From assembly GCA_963843645.1 (NCBI GenBank), contig CAWJLE010000002.1, positions 244,790-308,789 of the forward strand: DNA of 64,000 nt. Reading direction: 5' to 3'. Below, piece after piece: positions 8,369 to 16,312 of this stretch. The position numbers and the translations under genes are program-made. This stretch comes from CAWJLE01 sp963843645 (GTDB lineage Bacteria; Chloroflexota; Anaerolineae; DAOTYC01). The notes under the pieces were generated by a model. It was not told the DNA's origin, searched no databases, and saw only the letters and a program-made list of their open reading frames with translations. The first letter of the stretch is position 1. Each line of letters starts with the position of its first letter.

Positions 8369-8455
8369 GGTAGTTTCCTCCCGGGACCGAGATGAATGCG
8401 TGGCTATTCTACCACAAACGGCGGGACTACTGAAGTCTTCGATTGAACCGGGTGT

Positions 8456-8663
8456 ATCCCCGATTTTGGGTGAGATCGTGGCCGCGACTTATGTCACCCT
8501 GAGGGAGCGCCGTTTGCGACCGAAGGGTCTCGCGCGCGAGAAAGGACATTGTCAATCGCACGACTGGGGACATTCCTTCTCGCGCGCTAGACCCTTCGGT
8601 CGCAAACGGCGCTCCCTCAGGGTGACATAAGTCGCAGCCGCGATCTCGCCCATAATCGGGGAT
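8456..8663. repeat. Large palindrome, family P2 (copy 1)
   Basis: Arms of about 90 bp contain ACTTATGTCACCCTGAGGGA followed by GCGCCGTTTGCGACC and the reverse complement. The outermost bases (ATCCCCGATTTTGGG versus its imperfect complement) also pair. Relatives are at 15625-15798 and, split by an IS, at 52889-54600. Confidence 0.88.
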
Positions 8664-8670
8664 TTGCCCT

Positions 8671-9063
8671 GGGCGAGTGACTTCTCTCCGGGCGGTCTCC
8701 GATGCCCGCCGGTCCAGGCGCCGGGCCGGTCTCCGATGCCCGCCGGTCCAGGGCGACCAAGGTCGCGTCTGGATTACGAAGCCCGCCTCCGCGGGCTAAC
8801 GACAACGAAAATGCAATTTCCCTGTCGTTGCCGTTAGCCCGCGGAGGCGGGCTTCGTAATCCAGACGCGACCTTGGTCGCCCTGGACCGGCGGGCATCGG
8901 AGACCGGCCCGGCGCCTAGACCGGCGGGCATCGGAGACCGCCCGGCGCCTAGACCGGCGGGCATCGGAGACCGGCCCGGCGTCTAGACCGGCGGGCATCG
9001 GAGACCGGCCCGGCGTCTAGACCGGCGGGCATCGGAGACCGCCCGGAGAGAAGTCACTCGCCC
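8671..9063. repeat. 393-bp palindrome with embedded minisatellite, family P3 (copy 2)
   Basis: The outer arms GGGCGAGTGACTTCTCTCCG and the reverse complement lie at 8671 and 9063. The core 8745-8890 repeats the P3 hairpin of 289-447. On the right side, 8885-9045 holds about five tandem copies of a 33-34-bp unit beginning GACCGGCGGGCATCGGAGAC; the left side has only about two copies in inverse orientation. It fills the space between the thioesterase and the GntR gene. Confidence 0.88.
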
Positions 9064-9073
9064 AGTCGTGGTC

Positions 9074-9775
9074 TTACGGCCGGCCGCCGGAGGCCTGCTC
9101 GAACATGCGGCGCTTGCTGGCGTCGGCGTGCGCCTCCATGTGGAGGGCGGCGGCGTCCGCGTCGCCCGCATTGAGCGCTTCCAGGACAGCGCGGTGTTCC
9201 GCCGCGACGATCGACTGGACGTCGGGCTGGCGATACGTCTGGCACATCAGGCGCATGGCCGCACCGCGCAGGCCGTCCAGCGTCGCGATGAGAAACTGGT
9301 TGCCGGCGGCGCGGGCGATGACGGCGTGAAAGCTGAAATCGAGGTCGGCCAGCCGGTACAGCTGCTCGGGGGACGCGTGCGCGGGGGACAGGGAAGCCTC
9401 CAGCGCGTTGCAGTTCTTCTCCAGCTCGTGCAGGGTGCCGACGGTGAGGCGCTCTGCGGCCAGGCGGGCCAGCGGCCCCTCCACGCAGCGCAGCGCCTCG
9501 TAGATCTCGGACGCGGCGGCCAGGGTGATCTCGGTGACCATGGTCGCTTGCCGGGGCACGATCTTGATGAGGTATTGTCGCTCGAGGGCGATCAGTGCTT
9601 CGCGCAACGGGGTACGCCCGCACTGAAGATGCTGCATCAGTACGGTTTCGTTGAGGATGCTGCCGGGTTTCAGTTGGAGAGTCACGATCAGGCGAAACAA
9701 ATCGTCCGCAACACGGTCGCTCATGCGGTGCCGGGCGGGCGGGCTGATCAGGTCCACTTGCAGGACGTCGACCAT
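9074..9775 (-). CDS. GntR-family transcriptional regulator with FCD ligand-binding domain
   Basis: A 233-residue DNA-binding regulator. The winged-helix part covers residues about 15-80 and shows GSILNETVLMQHLQCGRTPLR, with the recognition helix in RTPLREAL. The all-helical FCD domain follows (residues about 90-220), with RCVEGPLARLAAERL, LDFSFHAVIARAAGN and a C-terminal EHRAVLEAL...A..HM.AH pattern; its Asp and His residues normally bind a metal and an organic acid or sugar acid. ATG 9775 is chosen because an upstream extension lacks family similarity. Lying between the GpsA-like gene and dhaKL, it is the natural candidate to control the carbohydrate cluster. A strong promoter faces it at 10214-10243. 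Confidence 0.88.
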   Translation of the reverse strand: MVDVLQVDLISPPARHRMSDRVADDLFRLIVTLQLKPGSILNETVLMQHLQCGRTPLREALIALERQYLIKIVPRQATMVTEITLAAASEIYEALRCVEGPLARLAAERLTVGTLHELEKNCNALEASLSPAHASPEQLYRLADLDFSFHAVIARAAGNQFLIATLDGLRGAAMRLMCQTYRQPDVQSIVAAEHRAVLEALNAGDADAAALHMEAHADASKRRMFEQASGGRP

Positions 9776-9904
9776 GCAGATCTCTCTTAACCCATCGGAC
9801 GCACGCAGGTCCCCGTCGTAGACGGAGGCCTGCCGCGGAGGGCGACGGACAGGCCTCGTCCACAACTGGGAAGTCAGGGACTTCGCCGCGTGAAGGCCAG
9901 CCAG

Positions 9905-9960
9905 ACCTAACCCCTGCGACACGAAACCAATACGCTTCCGGTAAGGGGTAGGGGTTAGGT
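9905..9960. repeat. Hairpin in the GntR leader region
   Basis: ACCTAACCCCT (9905-9915) and AGGGGTTAGGT (9950-9960) can pair around a 34-base loop. It would lie in the untranslated leader if transcription starts at the promoter near 10214. The remainder of 9961-10200 shows no convincing gene. Confidence 0.5.
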
Positions 9961-10213
9961 CCGGGCTACCTTACGCCGGCCTGGCCTCCCGCCATCGTCG
10001 GTTGACTTCGTTCTCCTCCTTGTACAGGGTGCGCCTGAAAACCGATTCGACAGCCGCTGACAACGATATAGAGAAGGGGAGGGATCAGAATCGCCGCCGG
10101 ATTGAGCTTGATGCGCCGCGGGTGCAGTGACCCGTTCCCCGGGATGAACAGGGGCTGCGACGTGCGGCAAAACCAAGGTGGGGTGTTCGGCTGCTTGCGA
10201 TCCTGTCGACCTT

Positions 10214-10243
10214 ATTATACCACGACTGATATATCAGTGTCAA
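10214..10243 (-). promoter_or_regulatory. Near-consensus promoter with embedded palindromic operator
   Basis: Read on the minus strand, TTGACA (10243-10238) and TATAAT (10219-10214) are 18 bp apart. The spacer and -35 edge hold the perfect 14-bp palindrome ACTGATATATCAGT (10225-10238), a good operator candidate. The first gene downstream on this strand is the GntR regulator, with a leader of about 430 bases. The binding protein is unknown. Confidence 0.6.
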
Positions 10244-10360
10244 TGGGAGTAACCTTAAAATTCATATATCAATCCGCATCTCACGGATGTATGAGTGAGG
10301 TGACTACTATAGGGGCGTCGCATATATGGGTTGGGGACACGGATTGACGCAGACGAGCGC

Positions 10361-10520
10361 AGGACAGCAACCGCAGGCGAGAGCAAGACAGCAACCGCAG
10401 ATGGACACAGATCAACACAGATAAAAACGAGATAATACTTCTTTATCTGTCCTTATTATCTGTGTTGATCTGTGTCCATCTGCGGTTGCTGTCTTGTTTT
10501 CGCCTGCGGTTGCTGTCTTG
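10361..10520. repeat. Palindrome, family P6 (ACAGCAACCGCAG...)
   Basis: The left arm holds GACAGCAACCGCAG twice, then ATGGACACAGATCAACACAG; the right arm is the reverse complement with TTATCTGTGTTGATCTGTGT. The loop is near 10425-10445. It ends 18 bases from the stop of the adjacent minus-strand gene and could end its transcription. Confidence 0.85.
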
Positions 10521-10538
10521 ACGGGTGAGCTGGAGGCG

Positions 10539-11366
10539 CTACCGCACCATCACGGTCACGTTGTATTCCACGCCGTCGACGCGCAGCACGGCGTAGACCT
10601 CGCCGTTCCAGGCGAGCTGCAGCCGGGCGGGGACCTTTACACCGTGGAAGGTGGTCCAATCCAGGCACGTCACGGTCCAGAGCGAAGGCGTCTCGTCCCT
10701 GACGCCGCGGAACCGCTGCGCTTCGATCCGGTCGACGAGCCCGGTCTCCGGATCGAACCACACTTCGATGCTCTCGGGATCGGCGCCCGACGCGCCCGGC
10801 ACGACCAGCCTGGCGCAATCGGCGCTGTCCGCCGGCTCCCACTGCACGCGCCAATCGTTCAGCCAGACCGTGGGCATCCACACGGATTCGACCCACAGAC
10901 GCACGTTCTCGGCCTGGTCCAGCTGGCGGCTGCGCGCGACCTCCGGGCCGAAGCCAAACTCGCCGTGCCCGTCGCGGAAGAAATCGTAGCCGTGCCCGAA
11001 CGGCAGCCGGTACCAGCGCACCGTCGCCGCCCAGTGGAACGCTTCGCCGCCCTCGAACTGCTGCTTCCAGGTGACCGGCACCCACACCCGCCGGCGCAGG
11101 ACGACGAGCCGCTGCCGCGCCCGGCCCCACACCACGGCCGTGTCCAGCCGTGGCAGGCCCGACCCGTCGGCCGGCGCGATAGCGTCGAAGAAGCGCTGCA
11201 CGACGGGGGGCAGGTCCGCGGGCACGGATACCGTCCCTTTGACCTCGGTGGACGCCGAATGGGGTTTGAGCCGGGCCGGCGGCACCTGGAAGCCCAGCAG
11301 CCAGGCGACGGCGAGGACGAGGAAGAGCGTCACGATGAAGGTGAACCCGACGAAGATGATTTCCAT
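10539..11366 (-). CDS. Hypothetical membrane-anchored protein (DUF6544-like, tentative)
   Basis: 275 residues. An N-terminal hydrophobic helix (residues 3-25, IFVGFTFIVTLFLVLAVAWL) probably anchors it to the membrane; the rest is soluble and rich in beta-strand and tryptophan. The pattern LPPVVQRFFDAI near residue 52, W.A....Y..PFG.GYDFF near 115 and a C-terminal DP.TGLVDRIEA resembles the DUF6544-type family of unknown function; I recognise this only weakly. GGAG precedes ATG 11366. Its neighbours give no functional clue. Confidence 0.6.
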   Translation of the reverse strand: MEIIFVGFTFIVTLFLVLAVAWLLGFQVPPARLKPHSASTEVKGTVSVPADLPPVVQRFFDAIAPADGSGLPRLDTAVVWGRARQRLVVLRRRVWVPVTWKQQFEGGEAFHWAATVRWYRLPFGHGYDFFRDGHGEFGFGPEVARSRQLDQAENVRLWVESVWMPTVWLNDWRVQWEPADSADCARLVVPGASGADPESIEVWFDPETGLVDRIEAQRFRGVRDETPSLWTVTCLDWTTFHGVKVPARLQLAWNGEVYAVLRVDGVEYNVTVMVR

Positions 11367-11540
11367 GAAATCTCCTATTCCTGTGAGCGATCATCGATCA
11401 GCGGGCGGCCTTCCGCATCCGCGGTCGTCGGCTCTCGAGGTGGGTTGCTGATCGTTGGCGGCCCTAATGATACACGAAACCGGGCTTATCGTCGAGTCGG
11501 CCGGGGTGAGTGGGGTTCATCCCACTCACCCCAACACAAA

Positions 11541-11575
11541 GAAAAAGGGCGCTCAGGTTTCCCTGTCGCGCCCTT
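11541..11575 (-). terminator. Rho-independent terminator for the PPC-like gene
   Basis: On the minus strand AAGGGCGC and GCGCCCTT pair and are followed by TTTCTTTG. It begins about 33 bases after the stop at 11608. A second small hairpin, GGTGAGTGGG with its complement, lies just beyond at about 11505-11532. Confidence 0.7.
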
Positions 11576-11607
11576 CGTGGCTGATGGATGCGTTCCGCGC
11601 CCGCGCC

Positions 11608-13224
11608 TTATTTCGAGATCTGCAGCGCGTAGTCCATGCGGGTCGGCGAGTCGTTGTACACGCGGATGAAATAGGTGCCCTTCGGCAGCGTGCCGTGCCA
11701 CACCTTGCGGCTCATGGGCGGCCCGAAATCCGTGTCGATGCCGGTCGGTCCGCCGAGGCCGATCCCCAGCGACTTGTCGTCACGCAGATAGGTGTCGAAC
11801 TGGTACTGGTCGTAGACCCCGAAGCCGGCCTGGTGATACGTGTTGCCGTCGCTGTAGTTCCATTGAATGGTGACGGTCAGGTTCTCGCCGTTGGGGTTTC
11901 CCACGTCGTAGCGATACCAGCGGTTGCTGTTGGTCACCAACGAGCCGCGGTCGGCGCTCTGCAGCACGGTCCGCCCCTGCGCGTCCACCGGCAGCGGCAC
12001 GTCCGACGGGGACAGGCCGCCGCTCGAGGCCTGGGGCGCGATGGGATTCACGATGCGCGGGCTGGCCAGGACGGCGCTCCGCACGCCGGTGCTGGCGACC
12101 ATCGGGCGGGCCAACCAGTCCGGGATGTTGGTGACGGGCATCGGCAGGTTGGGCTGGTTGACGAACGTCGGGACGAGCAGGAAGTCGACGAAGTCGACGT
12201 TGGGCAGACCCAGGTCCTTGTTCTTCAGGTCCGCATCCACCCACACGCCGATGTAGTGGACGCCGTGGGGCAGATCGCCGCGCCAGATCTTCTTGTTCAT
12301 CGTCAGCGCGCGATCGTCGTTCACCCCGGTATCGCCCCCCACGCCGATGGCCTGGAACGCCCCACCGTCCTTCCACACCTGCAGCCGATAATCGGTGAAG
12401 ACGCCGAAGAAGACGTGGTGGTAGATGTTGCCGTTCGACGGCCAGAAGTGCATGGCCAGGTCGAGGCGCTCCTGCTTGGCGCCGATCTCGATCTTAAACC
12501 AGCGCATCTGGCCGTAGCGCACGCGGCCCTGCTGGATCTCGTACATCATGGGGGCGTCGGCCGGGTAGAGATTGCGCTCGTTTTCCAGGATCGCGTCGAT
12601 GGAATTGGCCGTCCGGTTGACGGGGCCGGCGGGGCGCAGGCCGCGCAGACCCAGCACGCCGGATTGGAGGAGCGACGGCCGCGAGATCTGCGGCGCCGCG
12701 CTCGGCGCTGCCGGACGCGCACCTGCCGGGCTCGCGGCGGGGGCCGCATCGGCCGCGTCGTTCAGACCGAGATTGACCATGTAGTTGAACGTCTGATTGG
12801 GAGATTCGTTGGATACGCGGACGTAGTACGTGCCGGGGACCAACCAGCCCATCCACACGCGCCGGCCGACGGGCAGCGACTCTTCTTGGCGGGCGAGCGC
12901 AAACCCTTCGCCTAGCGGGCGCATGCCGCCGTCAGCGGAGGCCGCGGCGGCGGACTGGGCGGTGTACAGCTCCAGCCGGACCTGGGAATACCGGGCTGCA
13001 TCGCTGGGCCAAAAATGCAGCGTGAACTCGACTTGCTCCATATCGCCGCCGGTCGTGTCGTACCGGAACCACCGGCTGGCTTGAGGCTGGACCAGCCCCT
13101 GGTCGCCGTTGGTGCCCAACATCGCTGCTGTGGCCGGACCATCGCCCCCCTCTGCGTATCCGGTGGCAGGCAGCAACGGCAGGCCCAGCGCCAACAGCAG
13201 GGCCACAAAGATGATGCGTTTCAT
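11608..13224 (-). CDS. Secreted protein with three PPC-like (pre-peptidase C-terminal) repeats
   Basis: 538 residues from ATG 13224, chosen because AAGGAGGG lies upstream and a Sec signal peptide follows (MKRIIFVALLLALGLPLLP, likely cut after GYA). The mature protein carries three similar domains of about 110 residues. Each has a WFRYD, WFKIE or WYRYD strand, a middle FWPSD, FWPSN or NYSDG segment and a closing GTYYVRVSN, GVHYIGVW or GTYFIRVYN strand, as in bacterial PPC beta-sandwich domains. Linkers between domains are rich in Ala and Pro. PPC domains usually bind ligands or are attached to exported enzymes; no catalytic domain is visible here. The gene is monocistronic with a clear terminator. 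Confidence 0.75.
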   Translation of the reverse strand: MKRIIFVALLLALGLPLLPATGYAEGGDGPATAAMLGTNGDQGLVQPQASRWFRYDTTGGDMEQVEFTLHFWPSDAARYSQVRLELYTAQSAAAASADGGMRPLGEGFALARQEESLPVGRRVWMGWLVPGTYYVRVSNESPNQTFNYMVNLGLNDAADAAPAASPAGARPAAPSAAPQISRPSLLQSGVLGLRGLRPAGPVNRTANSIDAILENERNLYPADAPMMYEIQQGRVRYGQMRWFKIEIGAKQERLDLAMHFWPSNGNIYHHVFFGVFTDYRLQVWKDGGAFQAIGVGGDTGVNDDRALTMNKKIWRGDLPHGVHYIGVWVDADLKNKDLGLPNVDFVDFLLVPTFVNQPNLPMPVTNIPDWLARPMVASTGVRSAVLASPRIVNPIAPQASSGGLSPSDVPLPVDAQGRTVLQSADRGSLVTNSNRWYRYDVGNPNGENLTVTIQWNYSDGNTYHQAGFGVYDQYQFDTYLRDDKSLGIGLGGPTGIDTDFGPPMSRKVWHGTLPKGTYFIRVYNDSPTRMDYALQISK

Positions 13225-13329
13225 GAAGATCCCTCCTTGCTGTCCAGTGCCCAGGGAGCACTCGCCGTCATCATACATGAGTTTGGACGGTATGGCAAAT
13301 TGTGAAGACAGCCGCATTTTCGAATGAAC

Positions 13330-13378
13330 TGAGCCTTCGCCGGCGATTGAGCGAAAATCAACCGCCGGCGAAGGCTCA
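13330..13378 (-). terminator. Strong hairpin downstream of dhaL
   Basis: TGAGCCTTCGCCGGCG and its exact complement form a 16-bp stem around a 17-base loop. It lies about 25 bases after the dhaL stop on the minus strand. There is no T-tract, so function as a terminator is likely but unproven. Confidence 0.55.
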
Positions 13379-13402
13379 TTGCGTCTCGATGCGACAGGAG
13401 CT

Positions 13403-14038
13403 TTACTTCCCCAGAATCGCCTCGAAGATGATGACGAGGGCGGCGCAGCCGGGATCGACCTTGCCCTCGGTCCGCTCGCCGACCCAGCTGGCGCGGCCGA
13501 TCTTGCTGCGCTGCGCGGTGACCGAATCCCGCCCGGCTTCGGCGGCGGCGAGCATCTTCGCGCCGGCCGCCGCCAGGCTCTCGTTCGCGGCCAGTGCGGC
13601 GGCGAATGCCGTGGCGGCCGGGTCCAGCGCGTCGACCACGGTCTTATCCCCGGGACGCGCCCCGCCCTTTTCCTGGATGCCCGCGTTGGCGGCCGTCAGC
13701 ATCACGGCCAGCCGGCTCGCGTCCAGCTGCGGCAGGCCCCGCGCTTCCTTGCCGGCGCGCATCAGGCCGGTCGCCAGAATCGTGCCCAGCGTGGACGGCG
13801 CGACCTTGTTGATGGCCATGCCCAATGCTGCGATGTATTTGCCCAGGTCTTCGACGGGCGGCGGACCCGCGGTGTAATCGGTCAGCGCGCGGGCGATCTT
13901 GGTCACGGTGATGCCCAGGTCGCCGTCGCCCATGGCCTGGTCGAGGTCGGTCAGGTGCTCGTGCCGGGCGTCCAGCGCCGCCGCCACGCGCTTCAGCGCC
14001 GCGACGACGTCACTGCCGGTGATGGTTGCATCTGCCAT
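13403..14038 (-). CDS. dhaL: Dihydroxyacetone-kinase-type subunit L (nucleotide-binding)
   Basis: A 211-residue DhaL/DAK2-domain protein, the usual subunit length. Conserved acidic ligands of the ADP-Mg site appear as LDQAMGDGDLGITV near residue 35; the other family motifs are GDKTVVDALDPA near 128 and ASWVGERTEGKVDPGCAA near 180. It works with DhaK to phosphorylate dihydroxyacetone or a related ketose in the cytosol. It follows the (frameshifted) dhaK gene with a P1 palindrome between them. No DhaM-like phosphotransferase gene is present, so an ATP-dependent form or a related erythrulose kinase is possible. Confidence 0.9.
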   Translation of the reverse strand: MADATITGSDVVAALKRVAAALDARHEHLTDLDQAMGDGDLGITVTKIARALTDYTAGPPPVEDLGKYIAALGMAINKVAPSTLGTILATGLMRAGKEARGLPQLDASRLAVMLTAANAGIQEKGGARPGDKTVVDALDPAATAFAAALAANESLAAAGAKMLAAAEAGRDSVTAQRSKIGRASWVGERTEGKVDPGCAALVIIFEAILGK

Positions 14039-14080
14039 GCGGTCTCTCTCCTATATGATTCCAGGTGTCGGAGGACTTCA

Positions 14081-14133
14081 GACTTCCGACATCGTGCCGA
14101 TGTTGTTACGGCAAGTTTTCAAAACTTCGGAAG
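14081..14133. repeat. P4-type palindrome cluster
   Basis: GACTTCCGACATCGTGCC followed by GATGTTGTTACGGCAAGTTT and AACTTCGGAAG. The same string recurs after the second giant gene at 34473-34528. It lies directly upstream of dhaL. Confidence 0.7.
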
Positions 14134-14153
14134 GCCTCCGCGTAGGGACGGCC

Positions 14154-14248
14154 TGACCTCTCTCCCAGCCTCTCCCCTGCGAAGGGAGAGGAGCAAGTCG
14201 TTGGCATTCTCCTCTCCCTTCGCAGGGGAGAGGCCGGGAGAGAGGTCA
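14154..14248. repeat. Palindrome, family P1 (copy 3)
   Basis: TGACCTCTCTCCCAGCCTCT and a near-perfect complement form a 95-bp hairpin in the dhaK-dhaL gap. It matches 5611-5703 almost base for base in the arms. Confidence 0.85.
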
Positions 14249-14260
14249 GGGCCGCCCGGG

Positions 14261-15265
14261 TCAGAGCTGCGTGAAGAACGGCGTCTGTGCCGGGGCATCC
14301 AGCAGGCCCGCCAGCTCGTCGTCCAGTTTGAAGAACGTGAACGACGCGCCTGCCATCTCCATTGAGGTCGCGTACTCGCCGATGTAGGCGCGGTGGATCG
14401 TGGCGCCCTGGGCCGTCAGGATCTCGTGCGCCTTCCGGTACAGGATGTACAGCTCCTCGGGCGGGGTCGCGCCCAGGCCGTTGACCATCACGGCCACGCG
14501 GTCGCCGGCCTTCAGCGGCATGGTCCGCCAGGATGCGTCGTCGCCATCCGCTCCGCGACCTGGTCGGCCGGCTGCAGCTTCTCGCGCTTCACGCCCGGCT
14601 CGCCGTGGATGCCCATGCCGATCTCCATCTCGTCGTCGCCGATGGTGAACGTCGGCTTGCCCGGCCATCGGCACGGTGCACGGCGACAGGGCCACGCCCA
14701 TCGTCCGCGTGTTGGCCAGCGACCTTCTCCGCGACGGCCGCGACTTCGTCCAGCGAGCCGCCCTGCTCGGCCTTCGCGCCGGCGCACTTGAAGGCGAAGA
14801 TCATGCCGGCCACGCCGCGCCGCCGGTCGGCCTCGGCCGCCGGGGCGGAGGCCACGTCGTCCTTCACGATGACGGTGCGGACGGGGATGTCCTCCAGGTC
14901 GGCCATCTCGGCGGCCATGTCGAAGTTCAGCTTGTCGCCGCCGTAGTTGCCGAAGATGTAGACGACGCCCTTGCCGCCGTTGATGCGCCTTCGTCACGGT
15001 CAGCATGGTGTCGGCGCTGGGGGAGGCGAATACGTCGCCGACCGCGCAGCCGTCCAGCATGCCCGCGGCCCACGTAGCCGAGAAACACCGGTAGATGGCC
15101 GGAGCCGCCGCCGGTCGCCAGCGCCACTTTGCCCTGCACCGGCGCGTCGGCGCGGACGATGGCGTGCAGCTCCTCGCTGAACGCGAGGTCGTTCGGGTGG
15201 GCCTTGAGCAGCCCCTCCAGCATCTCATTGACGAAATCCTCAGGCTTGTTGATGAGCTTCTTCAC
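14261..15265 (-). pseudogene. dhaK: Dihydroxyacetone-kinase-type subunit K, broken by five single-base indels
   Basis: GTG 15265 with GGAGG upstream opens MKKLINKPEDFVNEMLEGLL and continues with GGGSGHLPVFLGYVG, a DhaK substrate-site motif whose His is conserved. The rest of the subunit is complete but spread over three frames: GMLDGCAVGDVFASPSAD, MAAEMADLEDIPVRTVIVKDD, then MGVALSPCTVP, IGMGIHGEPGVKREKL (His that binds the ketose) and a normal C-terminus ending FFTQL. Shifts lie near 15070, 14988, 14718, 14660 and 14540: four extra bases and one missing. Correcting them gives 333 residues, the normal DhaK length. The intact partner dhaL and strong conservation favour sequencing error over decay. 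The GHLPVFLGYVG variant may indicate a ketose other than dihydroxyacetone. Confidence 0.8.
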
Positions 15266-15624
15266 CGGTTTCCTCCCCTAAGTTGGATGTGCTTGGCGTG
15301 ACGCCGGGATGAAGGACGCGATCGAGAAGAGGGACAATCTGCGGGCAAGCAACGACGAGCCCCAGCGACGAAACGACGTGGCTGAGGCTATAGATGAGAA
15401 CGCGGCTCCAACTCGGCTTGGGGCGGCGGGTCCAGACGCGCCGCTCACCATGGTCCACGGCATTCATTGACCGCTGCTTTCCTGGAGGCTGTGACTGTAG
15501 GTGGATTTAGACGATGCGAATCCGAGCCGGAGTGTATCACAGCCCCCAGCGGGTGTCAAGGCACGGCGACGATCGGGGGTGCAGCCCGGGTTCTGGGCGA
15601 GATCGTGGCCGATACTTACGTCAT

Positions 15625-15798
15625 TCTGATTTTGGGCGGGCCGGTGGTCGGACTTATGTCACCCTGAGGGAGCGCCGTTTGCGACCGAGGGGTCTCGCGC
15701 GCCGCAACGCACTCCTCTCTCGCGCGCGAGACCCCTCGGTCGCAAACGGCGCTCCCTCAGGGTGACATAAGTCCGACCACCGGCCCGCCCAAAATCAG
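15625..15798. repeat. Large palindrome, family P2 (copy 2)
   Basis: Arms CTGATTTTGGGCGGGCCGGT and ACTTATGTCACCCTGAGGGA with their complements form an 80-bp stem. It lies in the 1-kb gap between divergent dhaK and the first giant gene. The rest of that gap (15266-15624, 15799-16040) shows no gene. Confidence 0.88.
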
Positions 15799-16044
15799 GG
15801 ATACGCAGCGACGATCGTACCGTTCTGACCATGGGCGTGCGGAGGCGACAGGAGAACATGGAAAGCGAAAAGAGGCCGCTTCACCACACCGAACAGCCGG
15901 AAAGCGAGGAAATACGACAGACACAATGCAGTAGATTCCCGATTGCGGCACGATGCCGGAAATTCGCGTTACACCCATCGCTTCCGCACAGACAGTGTCT
16001 CTTATATTGTAGTTCCCTATAGTAATCTGTTTAGCACATCCCGC

Positions 16045-16073
16045 TTGACGTGATTCGAATTGTATCGTATAAT
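16045..16073 (+). promoter_or_regulatory. Promoter of giant gene A
   Basis: TTGACG (16045-16050) and TATAAT (16068-16073) have a 17-bp spacer. The -10 lies in ATCGTATAAT, identical in the promoters of giant genes B and C. The leader to ATG 16313 is about 230 bases and contains AAGTGAAACCTG, which is also in the leader of gene B. Confidence 0.7.
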
Positions 16074-16312
16074 ACTAATGTTTCATACATGAAGGCTCCA
16101 TATTGCTTATAGGAACTTGGACAGGCTGGAACGTCACATAGATTGCTGTATTGTTCGGTGAAGAGTTGCACCAGCGATGGACAGCGGGGCAGTGGATTCG
16201 GCCGCTTTAGCCCCGGCGCACGCAGTAGTACCAAAGCACGGCCAAAGTGAAACCTGTAGACGTGTGGTAGAGCGTGCAGATTTCGCCTTGGCCCATACCT
16301 CGGAGGTCCTGC

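Noticed and set aside
8885..9045. Regularly spaced repeats that could suggest a CRISPR array
   Set aside because: Units are contiguous tandem copies of 33-34 bp with no unique spacers, and lie inside a palindrome arm; no cas genes nearby.
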